From contig NC_030853.1 of NCBI RefSeq assembly GCF_000208745.1, forward strand, positions 22,276,029 through 22,340,028: a DNA stretch of 64,000 bases, in the 5' to 3' direction. This document shows positions 10,701 through 23,368 of this stretch, one piece after another (the stretch's first letter is position 1; every line of letters starts with the position of its first letter). Both the position numbers and the translations under genes were made by a program. The notes beneath the pieces are model-generated. The model made no database searches. It was not told the origin of the DNA and saw nothing but the letters and a program-made list of their open reading frames with translations. Source of the stretch: Theobroma cacao (taxonomy: Eukaryota; Streptophyta; Magnoliopsida; Malvales; Malvaceae).

Positions 10701-13348
10701 AGCAAATTAACCTGAAATATAATTTTAGCCTTTATTAACTCCAAATCCTTGGCGAGCCCAATTGAATATGGAAAAAAACTAATTAAATCTACAGTATAAA
10801 CAAGATCTACAACACTTATTTGGGTCATTAACAAGATCTATAACGAAGAACTTTGTGGATTAATATAAACCAGATCTACAACACTTATTCAGGTCATTTA
10901 CAAGATCTACAAAGAACTTTGTGGATTAAAAATGATACCTGCGAAAGGACTTGTGCACACATCCACATTTATATCTTTCTATAGCTCTATTGACTCTTTA
11001 GGTTTCTCAGTTTTCCCATATAAGAAAACAGAACCAATCCTTTTGCCTTTTACATTAGAAACAACTAGAAAAACAATGATGGGGGCTTAGGGTGGGTTTC
11101 AAATTTTTCCTTTTAGTTGCTGAGATATGTAGAAAACGTAGTTGAAACCCTACTAATAATCTCTGTTTTGATATTAGATTCTCAATGTCACTCATTCTAA
11201 GATGTTTAGTAAGGAAGGTTTAGATTGTTTTTGTGCATGACGTGAGATTGAATCTCACATGATTTTAAGATTCGAAAACATTATAGTGCTTCTCTTTGAA
11301 AAAATTAAATGTTATAGTGCTTCTGCAAAATCTTAATAAACCAATATCTGTTTTTCTTGAAAATGGTACAAAAGTCACCTTAATTATTGCAGTTTTATAA
11401 AATTCTAATTAAATTAATTGTTTCTTAGCTTTACAGATACTATATTGGCTAGACATGATGACTATTTATGATAAAAATAATTATTTATGTCATTCTATAT
11501 ATTTTCAAATAATATTATTAACAATCATTAGACACGCCTGTGAATAAGATCCCCTCTACCAAACTCCTTTAACTTAATTCTCAAACCATTTGGAATTCTA
11601 TCAATGAACCACAGTCTACGCTGTCACTAAAGATATGACAGCTGCAATAAAAGGTAGAAAGCATTGAAGCTATAACATTGAGAAATTGTAGAAAAACAGT
11701 AAAGAAAGGATAGGTCCTAGGGGTTTGAGAATCAGAGCATCAAGCTGATGCAAAAATCTAGGATAGTTTTCTCAATTGGATTTTGTGGAACAAATAGCCA
11801 TCTGAAGTTGGAGAAAAAAGGATAAAAAATAAAACAATGATAATATTGGATATAATATCATTTAATAAGAATGAAAGATCTTAAAATTTCCCTTTAAGTG
11901 ATAATCTAGGATAAAAATGCCACTTAACAAGCGTCAAAGGTCTTTAAATTTCCCTTGTCAATAAAATAGAATGTTTAAATGTAATATGCACATTGCAACC
12001 AAATGTGGATCCCATTGGATGACAATTATAAACTTTTCTCATATTATTCTTCTTATAAGTTCATACTGTTATATATATTACTCAAAAAGGTTTCTATTCA
12101 ACCAAAATCTTTTAGCTTACTATCAGGGGAAATTTCAATACAGATGAAAACTTTTGGAGTTTGTAACCAGAAAATGGAATCAAACAAAAAGAATAAGTAT
12201 TTTTGAAGATTTCATAACTAATCCTGAAAAGACTGAAATAAAGATAGTCGTCACATCGAATTCAGAGCATCCACAACCAACAGCAAAACATAAAAATCTG
12301 CTTAGGGTAAGAAATGTTACAATCGTTTACCTGAATTTTGAGAGGAGGCAAATGGAGAAGGCATAGTGTACCCAATTTTTGGTCCAGCCCTCTTCCTTTT
12401 TCGTTTCAGTGCAAACCACACAGCCATCACAAGAAGACTGAGCACGATAAACCCAACAACAGCACCGATTGCCACAGCACCTCCAGTTCCTAAAACATTT
12501 TTACCAGAGGATGTTGCATTTGCAGATGCACTTTTACCATTAGTTGACTCTGCAGTTGGTTTTTCAGTTGGAATTGAGGGCAAAGGTGATAATGAACTAG
12601 GACTTCCAGTTGTTGACGGAGTACTTGGAGTTGCCGGGGGTGAAATTGTAGGTGGTGAGGAAGTTGAGGGAACTGAAGGAGGTGGCGATGCCAATTTAGG
12701 CGTTGAGGGAGAAGTTGTGGAAGGAGGAGGAGCAGACTTAGACCTAGATGGTGGAGGTGTAAGCGTAGGAGGTGAGGAAGAGCTTTCAGGTGGTGGTGTT
12801 GCTCGGGGTGAAGGTGGAGACTTTGAGGAAGGCGGTGTTGCTACATTAGCTGGAGGAGGTGCAGAATGTGAATTGACCTGAGGTGGAGGTGAAGTTGCGA
12901 CCAGAGGTGCTGTTGCAGCTTGTGGAGGAGGAGAACCACCTGATGGTGGTGGTGGAGATAAAACTGGAGAGGGTGGAGGGGCAGCAGGAGATGAAGGTGG
13001 AGGTGATGTTGGCACTGACGGAGGTGGAGAAGCTGGAGGGGATGGCGGAGGAGAAGCTGGGGTTGATGGTGGAGGTGACGCTGGTGGTGTTGTCAATGCC
13101 GGTGGTGGTGACAAAGGAGGTGATGGAGGAGGGGCAGCAGGGACAGCTGGAGGAGGGGATTGAGGAGGTGGAGCTGAAGAATTTGATGGTGCTGATGATG
13201 ATGGTGGATCAATAGTTTGATTTGGACGAGAAGATGTGGGAGATGGCGAAGTGGTTGAGGAATTAGAGGAGGAAGAGGTAGGAGGTGCTGGTGGTGGTGA
13301 GACATCACCAGAAGTTGGTGGAATGACAGAAGGTAAAACTGAAGTCAT
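7748..13348 (-). CDS. Proline-rich extensin-like receptor-like kinase (PERK family)
   Basis: Eight exons join in frame: 13348-12331, 10576-10169, 9788-9702, 9462-9392, 9144-9068, 8735-8588, 8276-8115 and 8032-7748 (2256 nt, 751 aa). Residues 1 to about 285 are a Pro/Ser-rich, extensin-like extracellular region. A membrane helix lies at about 290-314 ([18 protein letters not shown]), followed by basic KRKRKR. The kinase has the GEGGFG loop (396-401), VAVK Lys417, HRDIK with Asp513, DFG 531-533 and APE 557-559, so it should be active. I chose the ATG at 13348-13346; the open frame extends seven codons further upstream but without an ATG. The C-terminal tail is Ser/Arg/Gln-rich. The eight-exon layout and size match PERKs, which are thought to sense wall state at the plasma membrane. 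PERK8-like is my best guess, but I give no symbol. Confidence 0.93.
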
Positions 13349-14090
13349 ATTTCTCCAAATGATCAACACTACTATATTCCTACAGTCTCATGTCCAATTT
13401 GGAAAATTCTAAGTAAACAAATGTCCAGTTGTTCCCACGCAACATAAAACTATCTATACATCGTTTCCACAGCACAAAATGCCGAAATTCAAACCTTCAA
13501 ACGTGTATCACAGCTCCTTCACTAAAGTACAAAGAGAATTCCAAAGTATTGACAACAGCAAGCCCCAGAAACCAATTGAAAATGTTCCAAAAATTCAGGC
13601 ATGAAAACCAATCAACTAAATTTCCTTCCTGGTATCACCAAGATTCTACAGTCCAACAACCTCTAAAAATCCAACCTTTACATGAAATGAGGTAAACCCA
13701 GTTCTTGAAATTCTCCAAAAAGCAAAACCCAGAACACTAAACTGAACAATTTCAGATCACAAGACTGAGTTCCAACTTCCTAGCAACATCCAGAATGACA
13801 AAACAACTGTTGATAAGCAAAATGCAGCATTATCTAGATGATCAAAACTTGGAAACAGAACAAACCAATAAGCTGAAAACTGAAAGAAATGCTTACCTAT
13901 CCCTCCAGAAACAGAAGAAAATCGGAATCCTGAAAAGCCACTGAGAGAGGGTGGTGTTGATATTTTGCAAGTAAAAAAGAAAAAGGGGAAAGCTTTCTTT
14001 CTTTTCTTTTGAGGAAATTGGTAGAGAGAGAGAGAGCGTGCCCACAAATGGTGCAAAGGAAACGTGGGGGCAACTTGGGGCATATAGTCA
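13349..14090 (-). promoter_or_regulatory. 5' UTR region of PERK with a probable leader intron
   Basis: On the minus strand a good donor (ATAG|GTAAGC, exon side ending at 13897) and an acceptor (CTGTAG, exon resuming near 13379) would define a 5' UTR intron of about 517 bp. The sequence upstream, near 14000-14040, is CT-rich on the transcribed strand, as is common in plant leaders. Small frames here are not genes. Confidence 0.45.
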
Positions 14091-15750
14091 ATCAGTCATC
14101 TCATCACATGTAGGAACCAACATGCATTGTCACTTTCTTAGCTGTTTTCTAAAAAATAAAAAAAAAGTTTTTTTATTTTTTCCCTTTCTTGGTTTAAATT
14201 GTAGTAGCAATAGACAACATTAAACAAAGATAGCAAGTTAAACTACTTTCTCTTTTGCATTCTAAGCAAATTTTGAGGTTTAAACCTTGTTTAATTGCCT
14301 GGAAAACTAAGTTCAATGAACAAGTTTAAGAGAAGTGAGCACTTTTGAAGTCTTAATCCTCGATATTCTTAATAAAACTTAACGATTATTAAGTCAAACT
14401 CAAATTATTTTCAAGTGTTAATTAAATAAGAAAGACACCAAAAATTATCGAGATATTGTTAAAAAATTCTATTCGAGCTAAGTAGTATAATGGGAAGCAT
14501 ATATCCCATCAAAGTGTTTAGTATGAGATTCTTTCCCATGAAAAGTTAGTTTGAAATTCGAATATTAAAAAAAAAACAAAAAGATGAGATAAATTAAGGT
14601 TCTATTGGCTATAACAAAAGGGTTCAACCAACATAACAAGATGGTGCTGAGTTTGAAAGAAATTATGATAAACATCTTACCATATGCACCAATTAAGTTC
14701 ATACATTTTTAAAGTTCTATTATAACCTTTAGATTGCAATTTTCCTTGTTTTGTGCATTGAATGCAACCAAAATAATTAAACATAGTTCAATTGTCTGTT
14801 GAACAGTCAAATCATTGAATCATCATTAAAAGTTTTGAAACATTCATGTATAAAATCATTCAATACTATTAGAATTTTTATTTATAAATTAAATAAATTT
14901 TATTAATACTTTATAATAAAAATTCGTTTTAATGAAAATTATTTGATGCAGTTTGAATTCTCATATATTTATAAATGAGATTAAAATAAAAATATATAAC
15001 AAAATAATTTAAATAAACAAAGTTATCTTTTTTTGTTACTTAATTTTTTTTCAAAATCGATACTGTATTTATAAATTTATAACTTCTTACAATCATGCTA
15101 GTTATAAATAACTAAGAAATATTGAGAAAATAAAGAAAGAATTCTAAAACTAAAAGGAAAATATAAAGTGTAAATAACAATATTATCCTTGGAAAAGTGA
15201 ATCTTTATTATCCTCTGGTAATAATGGAGAGACGATAGGATATGATTTAGCTGGAAAATATTTTTTTAAAAAAAGGAAAAGAAAGGAGAAGCCAAGAACA
15301 AACTTCAAAGCCGTGTTGGGGATTTATATCCCCAAAATAATAAGTCAGCGCTGAGAAAAATAAAATAATATTTGAGATCGCATTCTCACTTCTTCAACTG
15401 CCATGTTGTTTGGGTGTGTGCTGTGCTTTTGGTTAAGTAAACGATAATAAAAAATGGAAAATCATAATAATAATTATAAAAAAATTTAGGGCCGATCCTT
15501 TGATCATGGCTACGTCGTTTTATTTTTTTTATGATTTTCTTTATGGAGCATGAGGTGGACCTTCAGTGCGTAAAGCCTTTTGATTTGAGATTTGTTGAGC
15601 TAATGATGGAACAAGGCTTTCTTGTAACTTCGACTTCAAGCCAAGGAAACCTTCCTCTCCTTTTCCTTTTCTTAAAAAATATATAAATAATATTTTCCCT
15701 CTGACAAGAAGCTTTCAGTTGATTTCAGTTTGTTGGTGGTAGCTCTATAG
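14091..15750. other. AT-rich intergenic region
   Basis: I see no supported gene. It separates the divergent PERK gene and the small plus-strand gene, so it should contain both promoters. One short perfect hairpin lies at 15316-15335 (8-bp arms, TTGGGGAT and its complement). Confidence 0.4.
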
Positions 15751-15839
15751 GTCCTATCCACTGAAAATGGGTTCTCCCAAGGAACCTAAAACAATGGGCT
15801 ACTATTCCTAATCGGGTTATACCCGAACCTTTTCAACCC

Positions 15840-16320
15840 AATGGGTCCATCTATTCAAGAGTCGGGACCCTCCCCTTTCCCTCCCTTTCACTCTTCCTTC
15901 CCATTTGTGTCTCAGAGCCACGAGCCTCAACTCTTCACTCGCGTGTTGGTACGCGCTCTTCCCTTCCCTTGCATACCCTTACCTCTGTCTTACTTTTGTT
16001 CGATTTTACACTCTTTTTCCATCTTCTATTCTTCTTCTGCTCTTTTCCATTATAAATTTTGTTACAAATTTTTGTGATATACCGTGTTTGTTTCCTGAGA
16101 AAATGACTTAGATAGTTCAACTAAAGTTGGAGTAATGGAATTGGGCTCTTAATTTTGTTCATGAAACACGACCAACAGCAAAAGAAAAAAAAGTTTCTTT
16201 TTTCTCTTTTCTCCCCCCTCGCCTTTTCACCATTTTCTAAAGCATTTGAACCTAAGTTCAAGTTATGATTCTTTGATTGGTAGCTGCAGTGGCAATGAGT
16301 AAGCAAATATTAAGAATCAG
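15840..16320 (+). other. Probable non-coding first exon of the small gene at 17846
   Basis: A CT-rich leader-like stretch ends in a consensus donor, AATCAG|GTAAGT at 16320/16321. The matching acceptor is CTCATAG at 17813. Short upstream frames exist here, but none reads through the junction into the downstream CDS. The 5' limit is a guess. Confidence 0.4.
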
Positions 16321-17845
16321 GTAAGTTTCTTTTAACTTGGTCGACTTTTAGGCTTATTTTCTTTTCATTTCATATGTATTGGTTATAGGGCAGTTTGTTT
16401 TCCAAGAAAATGACATAGAATGATGGGTTTAACAAAAGCAGAGTCGGGTGTTTAATTTCTTTCATTAAACATCAATTATACAAAAAAAAAAAACTGTTTT
16501 CTTTTTTCCTATTTCCCCTCTATTTTTAGGATCCAAGCGCTAGGTCTTGTTGTAACTGTGTTCAGTTTTGTTGTTGTTTTAGGTATGTCATAAATGGAGT
16601 ACAATAGCAACATGATTCATGTAGCTGACCTCATATAGTGGGACTTGCTTAAGAATAAGAAAGAGGAAGCTCATATAAATATCCTGGAATAAGGCTTGTT
16701 CCTATTCATGGGAATTTCTTAAATATTCCATTCATAAAACAGAAAGCTCTGAGCAATTGCAATTTTTTTTCTTGATACAGACATGCAGTTATATTTCATC
16801 TTCTAGCTTGAATGTTTGTCGTTATTGTTTTTGTTCTTTTTTCTGTAAGGTCATTTTCCTTTATTCGCCCTTGTTTTTAGCTTGGCAGTTGTGATGGCCA
16901 TTAGTACTTTTTGAAAACATAGAACTTGCTGTGACTTTTGTGCATATTGATTATTATTTTGTGCTGAACTGCCTTCAGTTCAGATGATAATAACTGTGTA
17001 ACTAGTTTATATTTTATATTTGGAAACCTGGGTGATTGGTGGCTTGCTGCTGGCTCATGATTTTGAAGTATATTTGTTTGGGCTAGACAAAGTAAAATTT
17101 TTTGTTGTGATGATTCCGATTTTGATGATGGATGTATGCTTATTGTCAAATATTTTTTATTTTGTAGAACTTTCGTATAGGTCAGGAAAGTTTTATTGGA
17201 TTTAGCATACATTAGATGGTTTTTCTTTGTCGATCAAAATACTTAAATGCATAGGTGCACATTACATTAAACACTTAAAGGTTAAAAATGCATGCTGTGA
17301 ACTTCGTGTTGTAGAGCACAATGGTTCATCTATTAGATTAGATCCTATTTAAAAATAAGTCTGGCTTCCATAAGTTTTGCATGATTGACCTACAGGTCAA
17401 AAAGGCTCTCATAAGTACTTATAATAGCAGTAAAAGTCTCCAGAAATGGTTTCAGCACTGTAAAGTTAAGTGTTTAGCATGATGACGGTAAAACTACTCT
17501 CAATGAGTTAAGGGTTGCAATTGTACAAGTATATTTCTTTAAAATTTAAAACTGTTTTGCTTTTCTAAGAAGTATGGGTAGGGGCAATGCTTGTCAATGG
17601 TTATATGCTAGTAGTAACTTGTCCAGTGTTGCTCTATATCAATCGAAAGATTTGAAACATGTGCTAGTTGTCAATTACTGGTATCTGAATTGTTCTATAT
17701 GAATGCTCCTACTTTCATAGCACAGTTATATTCTAGTCTACTTATGAAATATAGATACTGCTATTTTATCTTGCAATGGTTAAATCCTAATTCTCTCTTG
17801 CACTCTCTCATAGATTAATTTGTGCTGTATAAACCACTGAGAAGA

Positions 17846-18094
17846 ATGTGTAGTGGTAATCAGGCTCAGGATGACCTGTTGGGAAGCAAGACTTTGGACC
17901 AAAACTCTGAAGCCTTCACAAGGAGGATAGTTGCTCTTCTAGTTGAGATTGAAGAGTGCATGCATGAGCTGGAAGAAGCGCTTGCTGGCCTTGAAGAAGT
18001 TATTGCACTAATTAACAAGATTAACTGTTTCTTTGGTGCAATTCTGGTAGTTTTATGTCTGTTTAAATTGCTTAAATCTGTGGAGTTACTCTGA
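17846..18094 (+). CDS. Small unknown protein with coiled-coil segment and hydrophobic C-terminus (82 aa)
   Basis: I do not recognise this protein. The ATG at 17846 starts MCSGNQAQDDLL and the frame runs to TGA at 18092-18094. The middle (about residues 26-58) has a heptad-like acidic helix, IEECMHELEEALAGLEEVI. It is followed by a hydrophobic stretch, CFFGAILVVLCLF, near the C-terminus, so a small tail-anchored membrane protein is plausible. The exon begins at an acceptor at 17813/17814, and a leader exon ending at 16320 fits upstream. The open frame extends eight codons upstream of the ATG, but those codons fall in the same exon's leader. Support is the helix/TM pattern and splice context only. 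Confidence 0.5.
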   Translation: MCSGNQAQDDLLGSKTLDQNSEAFTRRIVALLVEIEECMHELEEALAGLEEVIALINKINCFFGAILVVLCLFKLLKSVELL

Positions 18095-20038
18095 GCATAC
18101 CCAACTATAGGGTTTGTGGTCTGCTTATGAATGTCACCTAGTTTGTTCTTATGTTTACAGGTATAGCTTACTGACCATTTGTGGTCTTCTTTTGCCTATG
18201 TTTGTAAATATAGCTGACTGACCATTTCTGGTTTTGTTTTACCTATGAGGGTATGAATAATGTATAGTGTTTTTCTTTTTTTGCTTCTTTTGTGGCTTCC
18301 ATATCTTCACTTTGTTTCCATTTAAAAAAAAAAAATGAGGTGCTGCTTCTTGTCATTTTATTTTCTCAACTTATGGATTCAAGTAGCGGCAAATGGGTTC
18401 GGAAGGTAGAAGAGATTGGAAATTGTAAGCAGACCTCTTTATGTACAAATTGCAACCTGCTTACTGAGAAAACACCATAGATTGTTTATCCTATCAGGAA
18501 TTGCCCCTAAATAACAAATGCTGTGTGCTCTCACAGTGGCTCAAGCCGTTCTCCACTATCATAAGTAAAAACATATGAATGCTCTCCCTCTCTCTCTCTT
18601 ATTATCATTTGTGCTTGGTTTTGGTTAATAATTAGTAAAAATATTACTAATTGGAAAGGGATTTATTGTTCATTTAACTTGGAAGCTTACAACTTGGCAT
18701 AGGACTAAGACAAACACTTTTGCCAGCAATGCTTGACTAATCACAAAAAGACAAATAATAATAATAATAATAACAAACGAAATATTCTGTTAACATAAAT
18801 GGTAAATTTTCATTAATTTCATTATTTTATCTGAAAATAAAAAAATATAAAGTACAACAGCAAAATCTATAAAATTAAAATACAATGCCAATAATATAAG
18901 ATTACTTTCTTTATAATTGATATTTGTGAAAGAGATCAACAAGAAGGTGCATGTAAATTCTTAGCAGTTGGCTTTGTGATCTTGAGGGGTGTTGTATCTT
19001 GGATTTGCTACTGTGTTTAAACGTGTTAATTGCAAAATGGCTATCATTGATACATATTTTTGTTTACAAGCCAGTGCCCATGCTTTACAACATGATCTCT
19101 CTGATGATTGGTTGCCACTTAGTTCATGGCAGATTTACTTGAAAGTTGGCCTAATATAGCAGCCCTCGTCTCTGCTATGGTATGAAATGAGATATAACTA
19201 CTGTTTAAACATTTCTTTTCGGCAAGTGATTTCAGCCTAACGGTTACCTTCTCCTCTTTTTCTGTTGGGTTCAGCCTCTGATACTTTTTCTTAAAAAAAT
19301 CTAATCCAGTGCCTGCCTAAAAAAGCTCCTTCTTGTCTGTTGTTTCGCCTCAAGGTAGTTAAATACAGATGACTGCAATGAAAAAGAAACAACAGAGGAT
19401 CAACAAAGAATTGCTAGAGTTTCCGAGGGGATCAAACAAATTGCAAAGTTGAGTTTTCTTAGGTCCTTTATACTTTTCTATTTTGATAAGTTCCTCTGTC
19501 TTTCTATTATATTGGTAATGACTCTTGTTCCAGCATATATTCTGGTTTGGAAGGCATAACAGTTGTTTAATGTGTTCTTAAAATATCTGGAACAACAAAT
19601 TCTTCTCCATGCCACCAGCAACTGCTTAGTTGAACACTAATTTTTGCAACCACCCATGTGCAAAACTTGCTCCTACCCGTAGTTACAGGCTTACTGGGGT
19701 TTCTAATGTCTCTTTCATGTAATGGCTCTTTTTTAGTATCTTGTCAGCTATATGTATCAAGGAGTAACTTTATTATGTCCATTTTTTTTTCTCTCTTTCT
19801 CGAACTGAGGAAAGTCATTGATCAGAAGGAAATGAAAGTTCAGCTAGATATACAGCAGTATATATCAAATTAAGAATTATATATAAATCCATTTAATTAG
19901 GAAATTTATATAAATTTTAGCAAGTATCTGACATAGCATCAAGCAACACAGCCATGAAAATGGCAGAACTACATAAGTTCCTCGTTCCAGCAACATTTCA
20001 TGGTTTATTCAACCCAACCCAATACAAGATAAACAAAG
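18095..20038. other. Intergenic region, including 3' ends of two facing genes
   Basis: The first part is probably the 3' UTR of the small plus-strand gene. The part near 20038 is the 3' flank of the minus-strand GH81 gene. In between I see only short simple repeats (CT at about 18586-18600, AAT at about 18757-18772) and no credible gene. Confidence 0.4.
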
Positions 20039-22222
20039 TCAATGACAATAGTGACTAAACCAGCAATATTTGCCTTCTGTACCAAATTTATCTTCATGTT
20101 CATCACCCCTACTGTGAACCCACCACAACAGATTAGTAAGTGAGTTTCCATCATCATAACCATTCAGGTTTCTTATCTTTTCCAAAGCACTCTCCTTGTC
20201 ATAGATTGCTTCCAAGGCATAGACAAACCCTTTCCATCCCTCTCCTACTCCTTCCCTTCCCAGTGCTGGTAATGTCCAGTTCACAAGCTCTCTAGTAAAG
20301 CTAATATCTGAGAACAGAACCTCACTGATAGGCAATATGGGTAGCAACTGAATTCCTAGCCTGCACTCTCTCCAGTCAGCAGGAGCAAACCAAAGGCCAC
20401 TGTCCCTCTTGTTAGCCCACAAAACACCCACCACTCTGTTCTCTGTGGTGAACTCTTCTTCGTACAGATTATCTCCCTCCTTTACATGCCACCATGTTTG
20501 TGCTGCTTGAATCTCCATTGCTGCCAGTGTTGATCCAGTGGCAACAAGATGAGTGTCTCCATAGGCTAACCCCATCAATGCAGCAGAATAATATGCATTC
20601 ACTGCCTCACTGGTGCTTTCTTGATTCCGTCCATCTGCAAATTCAGTCAACCCTCCAGCCCAAGAATGCAGTTTATACAAATCAAAACACCTCAAACGCG
20701 GATAATTCGAATTTGATCGCCTGCCTAAGTTCATAAAATCTGCCACAAGTGTATAAGCTTGGGGCTTATACCTCCTTCCCCATGCCGGGTCAATTTTGGC
20801 CAAGACAGCTATTGCATAAAGGAAGTAACCGATATGATAATGGTGATCATTGTAAATTCCAAATCCAAAATCTGCCCCTGAATCAGTGGACCCTTGTTTT
20901 GTTACAATTCCACCCCATTTTGAATCATACAGAAAACCATTCCCATTAAAAGTCCCATCCAGCCATGGTTCAATCGTATCCTTCAAGAACTTCCTTATCG
21001 CTGGAATCACGTCAAGAAAACACACTTCTTCAGCAATCAAAGCCAACCTTGCTGCTCTTGCTATCAACTTCCCATAAAAGTAAGATGATGTTGTTGTTAT
21101 AGCCGATGAATCCAAGGCCTCGACATCCTTAGAAAGTGCAGTAACAATCTCATGATACGATTCCTCTTTCACCCCTTTAATAGAATGCCAAGTTACTGAA
21201 ACCTGGTGTGGTTTCAACACCCATGAATCACCAACAATACCAACAAGCTCCCCATCAATACTTTTATACTTAAAATTCTCTAAAACCGTAACCTCACTAT
21301 CATCTCTAGATAAAATATTAAGATGAAGTGGATGTGCTAGCATAAGCAAATCCCCCCAACCTTTCTTTTCCCATTTATATTCTAAACAAAATGGTTTAGT
21401 TAAAACCGCATCACCTGAGATTGGATAGCATGAACTGTACTGATCAAGAATTGACTCATACGTTGGATCAGAATCTGGCAATACAGCTATCCGAATAATA
21501 CCCGAAAACCCGCCAGAAGTGATCAAGGAAAGACTATGATTCAAACTGATGGCTGAAGATGTATATATAAGCCAAGTTTGATTGTTGTTAAGCTTAATGG
21601 TATGCTTGGTGAGTGAAGTATTGGAAGAAAATGAGAGAATTGCATGAATCGTTGAGATTGATATTGGAGTATTGCCTGTTACAAAACAGGTTAAAAAGGG
21701 ACTCCCTCGGACAAGATAGAAACGGAGGTTTGAACAGGGAAAATCTAAAGTGAGACTTAGATCACTGTAAGACGAGATTATATGGTTTTTTTGTGAAGTT
21801 GGGTTGGTTCTATCCGTTGCAAAGATGGTTAGATCAGAAATAAAAATTTGGTATAAGAAAGAAGAGTTGTGGAAGTGAGATGGGTAGGAGATAGAAAGGG
21901 AAGAGTCAGCTGATTTGATGAGATATGGATGGATGTATTCAGGTTGGTCACCATTTTTTAGAGTAAAATTTTGGAAGAAAGAGTTCGTTGGAAGAGGAGT
22001 TGAGAGGAGCTTTGGGGAGAAGAACACGGAAGGGTCAGGTAGAACTGAGGATTGTACTCCGGGAAAGAGAAAAGGGCAGTATTTTGTGGGCTTTGGGGGC
22101 GACATTGGTGGAGATGGCGATGGTGAGGGAGATGGTGATTTTGGGGGTTTACAAGGTTTTTTAGGCCTTTTAAAGGGCTTTGTGATTAGGGTCTTGACTT
22201 TTCTCCCCAACTTTTTTAACAT
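20039..22222 (-). CDS. Glycoside hydrolase family 81 endo-1,3-beta-glucanase
   Basis: A single uninterrupted frame encodes 727 aa, the usual length for a plant GH81. It hydrolyses beta-1,3-glucans; plant members include the soybean glucan elicitor-binding protein, so a role toward oomycete or fungal wall fragments or callose is likely. The catalytic region is clear: NDHHYH carries Asp459 and His463, and NQESTSE carries Glu535 and Glu539. This matches the D-x3-H and E-x3-E pattern described for yeast GH81 enzymes. The N-terminus is basic and then proline-rich (about residues 18-45) with no signal peptide, as in other plant GH81 proteins. The start ATG at 22222 precedes MLKKLGRKVK. No frame damage is visible. 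Confidence 0.95.
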   Translation of the reverse strand: MLKKLGRKVKTLITKPFKRPKKPCKPPKSPSPSPSPSPPMSPPKPTKYCPFLFPGVQSSVLPDPSVFFSPKLLSTPLPTNSFFQNFTLKNGDQPEYIHPYLIKSADSSLSISYPSHFHNSSFLYQIFISDLTIFATDRTNPTSQKNHIISSYSDLSLTLDFPCSNLRFYLVRGSPFLTCFVTGNTPISISTIHAILSFSSNTSLTKHTIKLNNNQTWLIYTSSAISLNHSLSLITSGGFSGIIRIAVLPDSDPTYESILDQYSSCYPISGDAVLTKPFCLEYKWEKKGWGDLLMLAHPLHLNILSRDDSEVTVLENFKYKSIDGELVGIVGDSWVLKPHQVSVTWHSIKGVKEESYHEIVTALSKDVEALDSSAITTTSSYFYGKLIARAARLALIAEEVCFLDVIPAIRKFLKDTIEPWLDGTFNGNGFLYDSKWGGIVTKQGSTDSGADFGFGIYNDHHYHIGYFLYAIAVLAKIDPAWGRRYKPQAYTLVADFMNLGRRSNSNYPRLRCFDLYKLHSWAGGLTEFADGRNQESTSEAVNAYYSAALMGLAYGDTHLVATGSTLAAMEIQAAQTWWHVKEGDNLYEEEFTTENRVVGVLWANKRDSGLWFAPADWRECRLGIQLLPILPISEVLFSDISFTRELVNWTLPALGREGVGEGWKGFVYALEAIYDKESALEKIRNLNGYDDGNSLTNLLWWVHSRGDEHEDKFGTEGKYCWFSHYCH

Positions 22223-23360
22223 TTTTTTGGTTTGTATGCAGTTGGACTGTTTGGTTGATAGGCCGATGAATCACCGAGTACAGAAATAGGGGAGAGAGAA
22301 ATTAATGATTTTGTTGGGATTTGGTATATGGCAACTAGAAGGAAATAGAGGTTCTTTGACTGTTTTTCCTGTGTGAAAGATTTGACCCAAATTGAGGGCC
22401 CCTAGACAACCCCTTCTGATCTGATTCCTGAGGAACTTGGGCTGGACGCTGTGTCGAAAGAATAGCAAAATCAAAATGGGGGGAGAAGAGGAAGATAAGG
22501 AAGGAGGAAGGGTTAGCTTGGAAGTTAAGCAGTGGGGGGAGGAGGATGATGAATGTGGGAAGTTGGGGAATATGGGGGTACATGTTGAAGATTGCAAGCT
22601 ATGCAAACATATTTGATTTTATGAATCTTAGAATCTGTAAACAATCAAAGGAAGGGATAATTCCTCAATGCTTAAGAGGTAAGCAAATGGGTAGAAATTG
22701 GAGACATAATCCTGTTGAAGTTTTCTGCCATTTGCACCATCACATATTCAATCAACGCGGATTTAACACTGCATTAAAACGTGGAACTTGAAAGCAAGGT
22801 GTTGGGGGGGAAGTGCTTGCTTTAAGTTTTCTTATCAGCAGACTTTAGGCATTTAAGTTCTTTTTTTTAATATGAAAAGTTATGCTATGGTTTCTATTTA
22901 AGATTTACACCTCATTTATTTATTCATTTTCCTATCAATTATTGAGAATCATACAGGGAAGACATCCGAATTTGATTAAACGTGCCTGATCTTTTGAACT
23001 CATAGAAATTCACCTTTCACCAGCTGCGGAATCAGGTGCTTTCCTTAGCTTTCACATGCAGGAATTTTGGGTCAGGTTTGATAAAGCATTCCACTTTCAA
23101 GTTAGACCACAAGAAAAATGTAATACGTTCTAATGAAATGTCGCTTCGTAATATGCATAAATAGAGTTGTTGAACAATGAAAAGGCATAGATATTATAGT
23201 TTGAGTCTTTTAAGTAAATTGATTCATGTCATTTAGTATTGATAGTAGGCATTATTTATGGTACAAAGAGTTATCTCAATATTTGACTTAATAATAAATA
23301 CATGCATTTTTCATAAAACATTATTCCAATTTTTTTTTCAAATAATAATATTTCATAGAC
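22223..23360. other. Intergenic/promoter region upstream of GH81
   Basis: This holds the GH81 promoter on the minus strand. Open frames at 22271-22791 are low-complexity and have no domain pattern. I see no other gene. Confidence 0.4.
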
Positions 23361-23368
23361 AGAAGGTA

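Noticed and set aside
12366..13215. Long plus-strand open frames (171 and 110 aa)
   Set aside because: They are the antisense of the Pro/Ser-rich exon of the PERK gene; GGX-rich composition is the shadow of proline codons.
15841..16111. Two overlapping plus-strand frames (78 and 68 aa)
   Set aside because: They lie in the CT-rich leader exon and do not continue across the donor at 16320.
22271..22606. Minus-strand 111-aa frame upstream of GH81
   Set aside because: Low-complexity Ser/Pro composition, no domain pattern, and it lies in the GH81 promoter.
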